Shown: positions 1 to 8,698 of the stretch, piece after piece
How positions within the stretch are numbered: position 1 is the stretch's first letter
How the letters are laid out: the number at the start of each line of letters is the position of its first letter
Source of the DNA: Gaoshiqia sp050178015
GTDB taxonomy: Bacteria > Bacteroidota > Bacteroidia > Bacteroidales > Prolixibacteraceae
Direction: 5' to 3'
Length of the DNA stretch: 64,000 bases
NCBI GenBank assembly: GCA_050178015.1
Contig: JBFXGM010000002.1
Span: 124,001 to 188,000, forward strand
Notes under the pieces: generated by a model
What the model was told of the DNA's origin: nothing
The model's input: the letters and a program-made list of their open reading frames with translations, nothing else
Databases searched by the model: none
Translations under genes and position numbers: made by a program

Positions 1-1010
1 TAAATGAAATCTGCAACCAGGAAAACGCGGAAAACATCTACCCGGAACTGGCCGAACTCAGCCCCGACGAGTTGGCACGGCAGCTCATACAGGGGGTGCC
101 CATCAACCGTAACAACCTGAGCCGGTACCTGAGCAATGAGCGTTTCAGCCTGTGGCCGCTGCATAATTTTCTGTTTACCCGCGATGCGTCCATGTCGTTC
201 CGCGATGAGGTTGTAATCGGGAAAATGGCCAACAAGGTTCGCGACCGCGAAGCCACCATCATGGAGGCTATCTTCAACCACCACCCAATGATTGAGGCCA
301 AAACGCTGAACTCACAAAAACCGGGTAGCCTCCCAACCGGAAAAAATATCTCTATTGAAGGGGGCGATTTCCAGGTGGCCCGCGAAGATGTGCTGGTGAT
401 TGGCACCGGTGTGCGGACCACTGCGGCAGGTATCGATTTCATCCTGGAAACCATCAAAGAGAAAAAAGAACCTATCCGCCATATTCTGGTCCAGGAATTG
501 CCCGACATGCCGGAATCGTTCATCCATCTCGACATGGTTTTCACCTTCTTGGACCGTGATGCCTGCATGGTGTACGAACCGCTCATCCTGGGCACCAACC
601 GCTTCCATACCATCCACATACAGGTGGAAAATGGCGAAGTGACCAAAATTTCGGAAGAAAAAAACCTGCCCAAAGCGCTGCGAAAACTCGGCATGGATCT
701 GAAGCCGATTTATTGCGGGGGCAGCAAAGATTTGTGGACCCAGGAACGGGAACAATGGCACAGCGGCGCCAACTTTTTTGCCATTGCCCCCGGACAGATT
801 ATTGGCTACGAACGCAACGTTTACACCATCGAAGAACTGAACAAACAAGGATTTGAAGTCATCAAAGCACAGGCGGTTATTGATGGGAAGGCGGAAATTC
901 CGAAAAACAAAAAATGTGTGATTACCATTGCCGGCTCGGAGCTGGCACGCGGCGGTGGCGGCGCCCGGTGCATGACCATGCCATTCAGCCGGAAAAAGGT
1001 GGATTGGTAA
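1..1010 (+). CDS. arcA: Arginine deiminase (5' end outside window)
   Basis: Hydrolyses L-arginine to citrulline and ammonia, the first step of the arginine deiminase pathway, in the cytoplasm. The frame is open from the window edge (first full codon at base 3), so about 336 codons are visible of a family usually near 400. Visible motifs are FTRDAS near the start of the visible part, the ESFIHLDMVFTFLD segment holding the family's catalytic histidine, and GGGGARCMTMP with the nucleophilic cysteine 13 residues from the C-terminus. No ornithine carbamoyltransferase or carbamate kinase follows, so the rest of the pathway, if present, lies upstream or elsewhere. A TTG at 72 opens the frame inside the gene but is not a credible start, because upstream codons continue the same protein. 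Confidence 0.93.
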   Translation, partial: NEICNQENAENIYPELAELSPDELARQLIQGVPINRNNLSRYLSNERFSLWPLHNFLFTRDASMSFRDEVVIGKMANKVRDREATIMEAIFNHHPMIEAKTLNSQKPGSLPTGKNISIEGGDFQVAREDVLVIGTGVRTTAAGIDFILETIKEKKEPIRHILVQELPDMPESFIHLDMVFTFLDRDACMVYEPLILGTNRFHTIHIQVENGEVTKISEEKNLPKALRKLGMDLKPIYCGGSKDLWTQEREQWHSGANFFAIAPGQIIGYERNVYTIEELNKQGFEVIKAQAVIDGKAEIPKNKKCVITIAGSELARGGGGARCMTMPFSRKKVDW

Positions 1011-1082
1011 GGCTTTCACCTTCATCTGCCGGGTATTGTTGTCGAAATTACGGAACGGAAGCTGGTTATCCGTTTGGAGTTT

Positions 1083-1090
1083 TAACTTTG
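1083..1090 (+). promoter_or_regulatory. Candidate -7 element (TAACTTTG) upstream of the SpoU-family methyltransferase
   Basis: TAACTTTG matches the Bacteroidota -7 consensus TAnnTTTG. It lies in the 182-base gap after arginine deiminase and about 100 bases before the methyltransferase start. I do not see a TTG at the usual spacing upstream, so this is only a partial promoter match. Confidence 0.35.
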
Positions 1091-1192
1091 CGGCCGCATC
1101 ATACACCTTAAACACCAACCCGGGGAAGTTTTTCTGACCATCGTAGATCAACTACTTTTCGGAAAAACAATTACCCGGCTGTATATTTATTT

Positions 1193-1732
1193 ATGCGAAA
1201 ATTACGGACAAACGAATTGAACCGGCTCCAGGCCGAAGAGTACAAAGAAACAGCCAAGGTGCCCCTGGTAGTGGTGCTCGATAATGTGCGGAGTTGCAAC
1301 AACATCGGCTCTTTCTTCCGCACATCCGACGCGTTACTGATAGAAGCAATTTATCTGTGCGGCATCACGGCCACACCGCCCAACAAGGAAATCCACAAAA
1401 CAGCGCTGGATGCCGAAAAATCGGTTGACTGGCTTTACTTTGAGCAAACCGAAGATGCCATTTCAAAACTGAAGGAGGCAGGGTACCGGATTTTCGCCAT
1501 TGAGCAAATTGACAAGAGTGTGATGCTCCCCGATTTTGATCCCACCGGTCATCAAAAGCTTGCCCTTGTTTTTGGGAATGAAGTGAAGGGCGTTCAGCAA
1601 AAGATTGTTGATTTGTGCGACGGGGCCATTGAGATTCCGCAGTTTGGCACCAAACACTCATTTAATGTTTCCGTCAGCGCGGGAATTGTTCTTTGGGACT
1701 TATTTAAGAAGCTGAAATATCCCGGCAAATAA
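1193..1732 (+). CDS. SpoU/TrmH-family RNA 2'-O-ribose methyltransferase
   Basis: A SAM-dependent methyltransferase of the SPOUT fold that methylates the ribose 2'-OH of tRNA or rRNA. All three family motifs are present: motif 1 NIGSFFRTSDA near residues 37-47, motif 2 FGNEVKGV near 125-132, and motif 3 IPQFGTKHSFNVSVSAGI near 147-164, which forms the trefoil knot that binds SAM. At 179 aa it is a compact catalytic domain without the N-terminal substrate-binding domain of RlmB, so it resembles the short TrmH-like proteins. The exact RNA target cannot be read from sequence. It stands alone on the plus strand and is followed at once by a strong bidirectional terminator. Confidence 0.9.
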   Translation: MRKLRTNELNRLQAEEYKETAKVPLVVVLDNVRSCNNIGSFFRTSDALLIEAIYLCGITATPPNKEIHKTALDAEKSVDWLYFEQTEDAISKLKEAGYRIFAIEQIDKSVMLPDFDPTGHQKLALVFGNEVKGVQQKIVDLCDGAIEIPQFGTKHSFNVSVSAGIVLWDLFKKLKYPGK

Positions 1733-1736
1733 CAAA

Positions 1737-1768
1737 AGAGAGGATACGCCATGCATCCTCTCTCTTTT
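1737..1768. terminator. Bidirectional hairpin terminator between convergent genes
   Basis: AGAGAGGAT (1737-1745) pairs with ATCCTCTCT (1755-1763), flanked by an A-run on the left and CTTTT on the right. It therefore works as an intrinsic terminator for the methyltransferase (plus) and for the LVIVD lipoprotein gene ending at 1787 (minus). Confidence 0.85.
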
Positions 1769-1786
1769 CTGTCGTCCTTTTTTTAC

Positions 1787-3445
1787 CTAATTCAGACTAT
1801 TGTTTGTGTCGGTAAAATTACCAATAATATTCACATTGTCCCCTTTTCGCACCTCGCCATAAACGGTGATGGACGAACCACTGCCCATAAATTCAAGTGT
1901 GGAATTGCTGTTCAGCACCAAATCGCCATAAACCACCAAGCTACCTTCAATACGCAACGTTCCGCTACCGTTAACAATCAGATCCTGGTTCTTTGCACCT
2001 TGGGCCAGAGAGCCAATCATCGTGAAAGTTCCACCCGTGTTAACCACTAAGTGTTGGCTGACAGACAATGCACCGCACCAAACCAGGCTGGCGTTCACTT
2101 CAACTTTATCCAAACTTGCCGAGCTACTGTACGCCAATTCCTCTCCGGAATTAACCGTGAGATTCTTTTTGCCGTCATATTCCGGATATTCTTCGCAACG
2201 AATGGCTGTTTCCTCTTCTACGGTCACCATCTTCAAAATTTGAAGGCCGCCGAAACCATCGGCAACGAAAATATATTCTCCGGCACTTTTCACATAATTG
2301 GCCGATCCGGGCAAAGCCAAACTAACAAAATCGACCAGCTGATCGACTTCCCCGTCCTTCATGGTCAGCACACCCACGCCCGCGGCGCCATTGGCCACAA
2401 AAATATGTCCCTCATTTACCGAAACGGCATTGCTAACCACCTCGTTCGGATCAACGTCAAGGCCTTCGGCACCCACCAAGGGAATGGTATTCCTTCGATC
2501 GCCCGAGGTAAGGTCGTAAATACCAACTCCGTGGAAACCTTCCGCAGCCAGCACATTCCCGGCATAAAAGTCGATGGTACGCTTGGCATCCTTAACATCC
2601 TGGCTTGTATCAAAATTCCTGACAGGAGAAAGGGTCGCAGCATCAAAAATGTGGATACCTTCGGTTCCACTCAATACGACTAGCCGGTTATCCGTCATAC
2701 CCACATCGCGCAAATCGGCCAGATTGATGCTGGCCTCCAAAACATCGCCACTTTTGCTGAAGCTTGCCAATACACCGTTATCGCCCGACACCCCATAGTA
2801 GGAATTTTCTCCGGCAATGACACCTGTGCCAACGTATCCCGGCATATCAACCAATGTAACCTCGTCGGTAAGAAATCCCTGATCCAGGTTCATTTTTATC
2901 AGCACAGCGGGATTGGTGCCATCCTCATGCAACAATTTATTTGCCCCTGCCAGGTAAAGCGTTTGATCCTGAAGATACAACGAGCTTATATCCATATCAG
3001 GGAAGATGGCCTGAACGGCCAACTGTGGCATGTAAGGATCTGAAATATCAATCACATCGACGGCGCCCAAGTAAGGCTCCTCTTCAAAATTATACGAAAC
3101 GTAGGCATAGTTGCCCGAAACAACAACATGCGTTGCGCGCAAAACATTGCCTTCAAATTCGGGGGCTGCTACTTCTGCAATTAACACTAATGGTAAATCG
3201 CTCACCAAATCTTCATCATCAAGTGAAACTGACTTCAGTCGAACCAGTGATACCTCTGAGGCAATTGACCTCGTTGCCACTACCCCGGCATTTGCAATAC
3301 TCACCCGGTCTTCCAAATTTTCATGCTGAATAATTACAGCTTTAGCCAGGTTTTCCAAATCAGTTACAGTGTGGTTGTCGTCGCGTTCGCAACCAGCAAG
3401 AACAATCAATAAGCCAATTACGGCTACCAGAATTCTATTTTTCAT
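1787..3445 (-). CDS. Lipoprotein with LVIVD-like beta-propeller repeats
   Basis: Predicted surface or periplasmic lipoprotein of 552 aa. The N-terminus is a lipoprotein signal (MKNRILVAVIGLLIVLAGC), with the lipidated cysteine at residue 19. The middle, about 100-410, carries repeated YVSYNFEEEPYLGAVDVIDISDP-like blades of the LVIVD/beta-propeller type. The last 120 residues (after a lone CEEYPEYDG) are a run of short hydrophobic strands such as LVVNTGGTFTMIG and LRIEGSLVVYGDLVL, which looks like a parallel beta-solenoid of the kind used for ligand or surface binding. Its role is unknown, and no neighbouring gene suggests a substrate. It is transcribed alone toward the terminator at 1737-1768. 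Confidence 0.75.
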   Translation of the reverse strand: MKNRILVAVIGLLIVLAGCERDDNHTVTDLENLAKAVIIQHENLEDRVSIANAGVVATRSIASEVSLVRLKSVSLDDEDLVSDLPLVLIAEVAAPEFEGNVLRATHVVVSGNYAYVSYNFEEEPYLGAVDVIDISDPYMPQLAVQAIFPDMDISSLYLQDQTLYLAGANKLLHEDGTNPAVLIKMNLDQGFLTDEVTLVDMPGYVGTGVIAGENSYYGVSGDNGVLASFSKSGDVLEASINLADLRDVGMTDNRLVVLSGTEGIHIFDAATLSPVRNFDTSQDVKDAKRTIDFYAGNVLAAEGFHGVGIYDLTSGDRRNTIPLVGAEGLDVDPNEVVSNAVSVNEGHIFVANGAAGVGVLTMKDGEVDQLVDFVSLALPGSANYVKSAGEYIFVADGFGGLQILKMVTVEEETAIRCEEYPEYDGKKNLTVNSGEELAYSSSASLDKVEVNASLVWCGALSVSQHLVVNTGGTFTMIGSLAQGAKNQDLIVNGSGTLRIEGSLVVYGDLVLNSNSTLEFMGSGSSITVYGEVRKGDNVNIIGNFTDTNNSLN

Positions 3446-3757
3446 CTCGGGTAATTTTAGTTAAAACAAGCGCCCCATCGAGCCAAAAGTCTTTCAATTA
3501 ATGGATTGAAGAGCTGTACATTTAGCAAATATATAGAATTTATTCAATCGGGGAGTTTTTTTTACATAAATATGACATACCAGTGTCGTAAATTATTATC
3601 AAATCGGCCATATGCCCATACGTTCAGTTAACATTTTTTCGTATTGAAATGCATTTGGAAATGAGATCCGATAAAAGACAGGATGACTCAAAAGCTGATG
3701 ACCGGGATCCAGTACAATCAGGCTTTTGAGTCATCCTCAATTTAATTTGCTTCGCTA
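3446..3757. other. 312-base intergenic region with a CAAATATA element and a long hairpin
   Basis: No credible coding sequence. CAAATATA at 3526-3533 reads TATATTTG on the minus strand, matching the -7 consensus for the lipoprotein gene starting at 3445. No clear -33 partner is seen. The right-hand part holds the sufD terminator hairpin, listed separately. Confidence 0.6.
3674..3737 (-). terminator. Terminator-like long hairpin after sufD
   Basis: Bases 3680-3698 (AGGATGACTCAAAAGC then TGA) pair with 3718-3737, with a single bulged base and a loop of about 19. On the minus strand the arm is followed by CTTTTAT. It lies 20 bases after the sufD stop and would end the suf transcript. Confidence 0.65.
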
Positions 3758-5122
3758 TTAACTTCTGTCGCAGGAATGGCAACGGGCCAATTCACCACGC
3801 AGCCGCTTATCAACTAATTCATCAATCCGGTCGCGGAGCGGTTCCACGCGGATTTCCTGGATTACTTCATGTGCAAAAGCGTTCATCAGCATCAGACGGG
3901 CATCGGGCTCATTAATTCCACGGGCACGCAGGTAAAAGAGCGCTTCTTCGTCAATTTGCCCCACCGTGGCGCCATGACTACATTTTACATCATCTGCATC
4001 AATAATGAGCTGTGGTTTTGTGTTCATTTTGGCCGAATCGGTCAGCAACACGTTGTTGTTCCGCTGAAATGCATTGGTTTTTTGAGCATCGCGGGCCACA
4101 TGTATCCGCCCTGTAAAAGCGCCAACCGAATCTTCGTCCAGCACGTTTTTATAAAGCTGGTTGCTCAGGCAATGCGCTTTATTGTGTTCAATGTTGGTGA
4201 AGTTGTCCACGTGCTGCCGTTTGTCGGTAAACGACATTCCCAACACCTTCGCTTCGGCATGTTCGCCATCCAGGCTCACCTTCAGGTTGTTCCGTATGAG
4301 GCCGCCATGCAGGGTGGCTGTGCCGGTCAACAAATTTGAATTTTCTTCCTGTTTAAAGAAGGAAGAATTCACCGTGTTGGCATTGTTGCTTTGACTCTGA
4401 ATGGTGTAAACATCGACCACGGCATCGCGGCCCACAAAAACTTCCGTTACGTTATTCACCAGAAAATCGCAGGCGCTCAGCGTATGATCGCAAAAGATCA
4501 CCTTGGCCTGACTGTTTTTCCCAATGATGATCAGGTTTCGCTGGGTGGCAAAAACGGCATCTTCCGAGCGCATCAGGTTAATCACCTGGATCGGTTTTTC
4601 AATGACCACATGATCGGGCACAAACAGAAAAAAGCCGTCCTTTGCAAAAGCGGTATTGAGCGCTACCAGCGGATCGTCCGACAAAGCAGCCTGACGGTTC
4701 AGGTAATCCTGTACCAATTCGGGCCGTTCGTTGGCTAGTTGCTCCAAGCTTCCAACCACCACCCCATCAGGCAAACCGGACAGTTGCTGGTTGCGGGCAT
4801 AATACCAGCCATTGATCAGCAGAACAGTAAACGTGTTCAGCTGCGGAACATCACAACGAAACACCTCATTCAGGTCAACGTCCACCTTTTCGTAGTGAAA
4901 AACCGGACGGTATTCTTTATCGAAAACGCGTTCGAGGTTGGTGTATTTATAGTCTTCGTTTTTGAAACCGGGCACACCCACCTTTTCAAATCGTTTGATC
5001 GCCACGTCACGCATCCGGTTGAGCAAAGGGGATGAACCTTCATCCAACAGCTCCCGGCTGACCTGAAACAGCGAGGTATATTTTTCGCTTACCGCGATTT
5101 TATTTACTACGGTTTGGGTCAT
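3758..5122 (-). CDS. sufD: FeS cluster assembly scaffold-associated protein SufD
   Basis: Subunit of the SufBC2D complex that builds Fe-S clusters on SufB. The C-terminal core contains DVKCSHGATVGQIDEEALFY, including the Cys and His equivalent to the functionally important C358/H360 pair of the E. coli protein. The beta-helix core before it (LTGTATLHGG to GRIHVARDAQ) is typical. The frame opens at a TTG at 5131 overlapping sufC, but the ATG at 5122 (MTQTVVNK), just past the sufC stop, is the likely start and gives 454 aa. It is the last gene of sufBCD. No sufS or sufE follows; a terminator hairpin does. Confidence 0.93.
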   Translation of the reverse strand: MTQTVVNKIAVSEKYTSLFQVSRELLDEGSSPLLNRMRDVAIKRFEKVGVPGFKNEDYKYTNLERVFDKEYRPVFHYEKVDVDLNEVFRCDVPQLNTFTVLLINGWYYARNQQLSGLPDGVVVGSLEQLANERPELVQDYLNRQAALSDDPLVALNTAFAKDGFFLFVPDHVVIEKPIQVINLMRSEDAVFATQRNLIIIGKNSQAKVIFCDHTLSACDFLVNNVTEVFVGRDAVVDVYTIQSQSNNANTVNSSFFKQEENSNLLTGTATLHGGLIRNNLKVSLDGEHAEAKVLGMSFTDKRQHVDNFTNIEHNKAHCLSNQLYKNVLDEDSVGAFTGRIHVARDAQKTNAFQRNNNVLLTDSAKMNTKPQLIIDADDVKCSHGATVGQIDEEALFYLRARGINEPDARLMLMNAFAHEVIQEIRVEPLRDRIDELVDKRLRGELARCHSCDRS

Positions 5123-5123
5123 G

Positions 5124-5873
5124 TTAAGCAAGTTCTTTTTTAATCCAGTCGTATCCTTTTTCTTCCAACTCCAGGGCCAGCTCTTTCCCGGCAGATTTTA
5201 CGATGCGCCCTTTGTAGAGAACATGGACAAAATCGGGCACGATGTAATCGAGCAATCGCTGATAGTGTGTAATGACGATGGTTGATCGTTCGGGACTTTT
5301 CAGCGCGTTCACACCCTCGGCCACAATTTTCAGGGCATCGATATCCAGGCCCGAATCCGTTTCGTCGAGAATGGCCAGCTTGGGTTCGAGCAGCGCCATT
5401 TGGAAGATTTCGTTTTTCTTTTTTTCACCGCCCGAGAAACCTTCGTTCACCGACCGGTTGGTCAGTTGCGAATCCAGGTGGAGCATTTCCTTTTTTTCGC
5501 GCATCAGTTTCAGGAACTCACCTGCCGTCAGCGGCTCCAATCCTTTATATTTTCGATGCTCGTTCAGCGAAGTTTTCAGGAAGTTGACCATGGGCACACC
5601 CGGAATTTCAACCGGGTACTGAAAGCTAAGGAACAATCCCTTTTTGGCGCGTTCTTCGGCAGCCAGTTCCAGCAAGTCCTCTCCCAGAAAAGTTACTTCT
5701 CCCTCCAATACTTCATAATTTTCCTTACCGGCCAACACGTTGCCCAAGGTACTTTTGCCCGAACCGTTGGGCCCCATAATGGCATGTACTTCTCCCGGTT
5801 TTATGTCGAGGTTGATTCCTTTCAGGATTTCCATTCCCTCAACGGCAACTTTTAAATTCTTTATTGTAAGCAT
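5124..5873 (-). CDS. sufC: FeS cluster assembly ATPase SufC
   Basis: ABC-type ATPase that drives conformational change in the SufBCD scaffold. At 249 aa it is the usual length. Walker A is GPNGSGKST (about residues 34-42), the signature is FSGGEKKKNE with the SufC-typical basic run, and Walker B with the catalytic glutamate region is LAILDETDSGLD. The D-loop follows. It has no membrane segments, as expected for a soluble subunit. It sits between sufB (77 bases upstream) and sufD, whose ATG starts within two bases of this stop, so the two are probably translationally coupled. Confidence 0.96.
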   Translation of the reverse strand: MLTIKNLKVAVEGMEILKGINLDIKPGEVHAIMGPNGSGKSTLGNVLAGKENYEVLEGEVTFLGEDLLELAAEERAKKGLFLSFQYPVEIPGVPMVNFLKTSLNEHRKYKGLEPLTAGEFLKLMREKKEMLHLDSQLTNRSVNEGFSGGEKKKNEIFQMALLEPKLAILDETDSGLDIDALKIVAEGVNALKSPERSTIVITHYQRLLDYIVPDFVHVLYKGRIVKSAGKELALELEEKGYDWIKKELA

Positions 5874-5950
5874 GTCTGTTATTGTTACGGATTGTGAGTT
5901 TCAAGTTTCGGGGTTAACCAAACTGACACTCTGAATTAATAATTTCGGAT

Positions 5951-7396
5951 TTATCCAACGCTTCCTTCCAGACTAATTTGCAGAAGTTTTTGTGCTTCCA
6001 CTGCAAATTCCATCGGCAGCTTGTTCAGCACCTCCTTGGCATAGCCATTCACGATCATCCCAATGGCATCCTCAGTAGAGATTCCACGCTGGTTGCAGTA
6101 AAAGATTTGGTCCTCGCCGATTTTTGAGGTAGTGGCTTCATGTTCAACCACTGCCGTTTTGTTGCCCACTTCGATATACGGAAACGTGTGCGCGCCGCAG
6201 GTCGATCCCAGCAGCAGCGAGTCGCACTGCGAAAAATTGCGTGCATTGGTGGCGCTTGGCATCACTTTTACCAACCCGCGATAGGAATTATTGCTTTTCC
6301 CTGCAGAAATCCCTTTTGACACGATGGTGCTTTTGGTATTCTTGCCGATATGGATCATTTTGGTGCCTGTATCGGCTTGCTGGTAGTTGTTGGTGACAGC
6401 CACCGAGTTGAATTCGCCCACCGAGTTATCGCCCAACAAAATACAACTGGGGTATTTCCAGGTGATGGCCGAACCGGTTTCCACCTGTGTCCAGCTGATT
6501 TTTGACGATTCGCCGCGGCAAACGCCACGCTTGGTGACAAAATTATATACGCCGCCTTTTCCGTTCTTATCACCGGGATACCAGTTTTGCACGGTTGAAT
6601 ATTTCACTTCGGCACGGTCCAACGCAATAATTTCGACAACGGCCGCATGAAGCTGGTTTTCGTCGCGCATGGGGGCCGTACAGCCTTCCAGGTAGCTGAC
6701 ATAGCTGTCATCGTCGGCAATGATCAGGGTCCGCTCAAATTGCCCGGTACCGGCAGCGTTGATCCGGAAATAAGTGGACAACTCCATGGGGCAGCGCACT
6801 CCTTTGGGAATATAGCAAAACGATCCGTCGGAGAAGACGGCCGAATTGAGCGCAGCAAAAAAGTTATCGGTTACCGGAACCGACATGCCCAGGTATTTTT
6901 GAACCAGGTCGGGATGTTCTTTCACTGCCTCGCTGAAGGAGCAAAAGATAATGCCCTTTTCGGCCAGCGTTTCTTTAAACGTCGTTTTAACCGAAACACT
7001 GTCAATCACGGCATCAACCGCCACGCCAGCCAACATTTTCTGTTCTTCCAAGGGGATGCCCAGTTTGTTGAAGGTTTCCAACAACTCGGGATCCACTTCG
7101 TCCAGACTTTCATATTGTGGTTTTGTCTTAGGAGCAGCATAGTAAATGATCTCCTGAAAATCGATCGGAGCCATTTTTATGTACGCCCAATCGGGCATCT
7201 TCATTTTTTGCCATTTTCTAAAGGCATCCAACCGAAACTGCAACATGAAGTCCGGCTCACCCTTCTTTTCCGAAATGATACGGATTACGTCTTCATTCAA
7301 TCCCTTGGGTATGGTATCCATCTCAAAATCGGATACGAACCCGAATTTATATTCGCCTGAAGTTACTTCTTCCAGTATTTTATCTTGTTCTTCCAT
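5951..7396 (-). CDS. sufB: FeS cluster assembly scaffold SufB
   Basis: Core scaffold of the SUF Fe-S assembly machine, 481 aa, which receives persulfide sulfur and binds the nascent cluster. The sequence shows RGVCRGESSKISWTQ, whose Cys matches the sulfur-entry cysteine of the E. coli protein (C254), and GSTCGAHTFPYIEV, matching the cluster-site cysteine C405. VEHEATTSKIGEDQIFYC follows. It is the first gene of sufB-sufC-sufD, transcribed leftward and divergent from thiL. The ATG at 7396 is the natural start (MEEQDKILEE). Confidence 0.96.
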   Translation of the reverse strand: MEEQDKILEEVTSGEYKFGFVSDFEMDTIPKGLNEDVIRIISEKKGEPDFMLQFRLDAFRKWQKMKMPDWAYIKMAPIDFQEIIYYAAPKTKPQYESLDEVDPELLETFNKLGIPLEEQKMLAGVAVDAVIDSVSVKTTFKETLAEKGIIFCSFSEAVKEHPDLVQKYLGMSVPVTDNFFAALNSAVFSDGSFCYIPKGVRCPMELSTYFRINAAGTGQFERTLIIADDDSYVSYLEGCTAPMRDENQLHAAVVEIIALDRAEVKYSTVQNWYPGDKNGKGGVYNFVTKRGVCRGESSKISWTQVETGSAITWKYPSCILLGDNSVGEFNSVAVTNNYQQADTGTKMIHIGKNTKSTIVSKGISAGKSNNSYRGLVKVMPSATNARNFSQCDSLLLGSTCGAHTFPYIEVGNKTAVVEHEATTSKIGEDQIFYCNQRGISTEDAIGMIVNGYAKEVLNKLPMEFAVEAQKLLQISLEGSVG

Positions 7397-7463
7397 ATAC
7401 TTCTATTTTCTGATTTCTTACCGGTTGTAATAACAAACTTTACTGTCGCCTGTTTAAAAATAA

Positions 7464-7494
7464 TTGCAAAGATAATGAAGTAAAGCTATTTTTG
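7464..7494 (+). promoter_or_regulatory. Promoter for thiL
   Basis: TTG at 7464-7466, a 20-base spacer and TATTTTTG at 7487-7494 match the Bacteroidota vegetative promoter. The thiL ATG is 48 bases further on. On the opposite strand TATCTTTG (7474 down to 7467) is a -7 candidate for sufB, so the divergent promoters appear to overlap. I see no -33 partner for the sufB one. Confidence 0.6.
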
Positions 7495-7541
7495 CGGCTT
7501 GATGCACTTCAATTCACACCTTTAAGTCTGATATTTAAAAA

Positions 7542-8585
7542 ATGGATAATACTAAAAAAGCAACTTCATTATCAACGCTGGGCGAGTTTGGCCTGATCGA
7601 GCATGTCACCCATCAAATAAAACTCAAAAATGCCTCCACCATCAAAGGAGTTGGCGACGATGCGGCCGTGCTCGACTACGCGGACAAACAGCAAGTGGTA
7701 ACCACCGACTTATTGGTTGAAGGAATTCATTTCAACCTGATGTACGTGCCGCTCAAGCACTTGGGGTACAAAGCCGTGATGGTAAACCTGTCGGATGTGT
7801 TTGCCATGAATGCGCAACCGAAACAAATTACGGTTTCGCTGGCCATCTCCAGCAAATTTTCGGTGGAAGCGATTGACGAACTGTACGAAGGCATTTACCT
7901 GGCCTGCGAAAAATACGACGTCGATCTGATCGGCGGCGACACGACCAGCTCGGTAACCGGACTGGTTATCAGTGTAACGGCCCTGGGTGAGGTTGAAAAA
8001 GGAAAAGCCGTTTACCGCAGCGGTGCCCGGGTGAACGACCTAATTTGTGTTTCGGGCGACCTGGGGGGCGCTTACATGGGCCTCCAACTGTTGGAACGCG
8101 AGAATGAAGTTTTCAAAGTAAACCCGAATGTGCAGCCCCAGCTCGAAGGATACGATTACATCCTGGAACGGCAGCTAAAACCGGAAGCACGCGGAGATGT
8201 CACGAAAGCCCTGAAAACAATTGGTGTATTGCCAACTGCTATGATTGACATCTCGGATGGACTTTCGTCGGACCTGCTGCACGTTTGCAAAGCCTCAAAC
8301 GTTGGTTGCAATATTTACGAAGAAAAAATCCCGCTCGATTATCAGACCAAACGTTTCGCTGATGAACTGAGCATCAACCCGCTGGTAGCCGCCCTGAATG
8401 GTGGCGAGGATTATGAATTGCTCTTCACTATCCCGCTGGCCGATCACGATAAAATCAAGAATGATCCGGATATTACCATCATCGGACACATCACTGAAAA
8501 GCAAGAAGGCGCCAACCTGGTAACAGCGCTGGGCAGTGCCATCCCCTTGCAGGCGCAAGGATGGAACCCGCTGAAAGAGAATTAG
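7542..8585 (+). CDS. thiL: Thiamine-phosphate kinase ThiL
   Basis: Phosphorylates thiamine phosphate to the cofactor thiamine diphosphate, using ATP. The protein is 347 aa, near the family norm. AIR-synthase/ThiL-fold motifs are present: GVGDDAAVLD (ATP and Mg binding, about residues 36-45), DLLVEGIHF with the metal-binding acidic residue, LIGGDTTSS, and DISDGLSSDL in the second half. The C-terminal LNGGEDYELLFT block is also characteristic. It is a single-gene transcript with its own promoter. No other thiamine genes and no TPP riboswitch are visible nearby. Confidence 0.95.
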   Translation: MDNTKKATSLSTLGEFGLIEHVTHQIKLKNASTIKGVGDDAAVLDYADKQQVVTTDLLVEGIHFNLMYVPLKHLGYKAVMVNLSDVFAMNAQPKQITVSLAISSKFSVEAIDELYEGIYLACEKYDVDLIGGDTTSSVTGLVISVTALGEVEKGKAVYRSGARVNDLICVSGDLGGAYMGLQLLERENEVFKVNPNVQPQLEGYDYILERQLKPEARGDVTKALKTIGVLPTAMIDISDGLSSDLLHVCKASNVGCNIYEEKIPLDYQTKRFADELSINPLVAALNGGEDYELLFTIPLADHDKIKNDPDITIIGHITEKQEGANLVTALGSAIPLQAQGWNPLKEN

Positions 8586-8597
8586 AAATTGCGAAGG

Positions 8598-8675
8598 CAA
8601 GGCCGGTTAATAAAAAATCGTGAGGCGAGGAAACTTGACTTTCGTTTTCTAAAAAGCCGGCCTTGTCTGCAACGA
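8598..8675. terminator. Weak inverted repeat between thiL and the small outer-membrane protein gene
   Basis: GGCAAGGCCGG just after thiL and CCGGCCTTGTC about 55 bases on are inverted copies with a long loop. This is a possible shared transcription end for two convergent genes, but the loop is large and there is no clean T-run. Confidence 0.3.
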
Positions 8676-8698
8676 TTTCCGTTCAAAAAGAAACAAGG

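Noticed and set aside
312..1151. A 279-codon minus-strand frame
   Set aside because: Opposite the arginine deiminase gene, which has intact catalytic motifs.
7397..7541. TPP riboswitch ahead of thiL
   Set aside because: The gap is 145 bases but lacks the conserved THI-box cores, and a simple promoter accounts for it.
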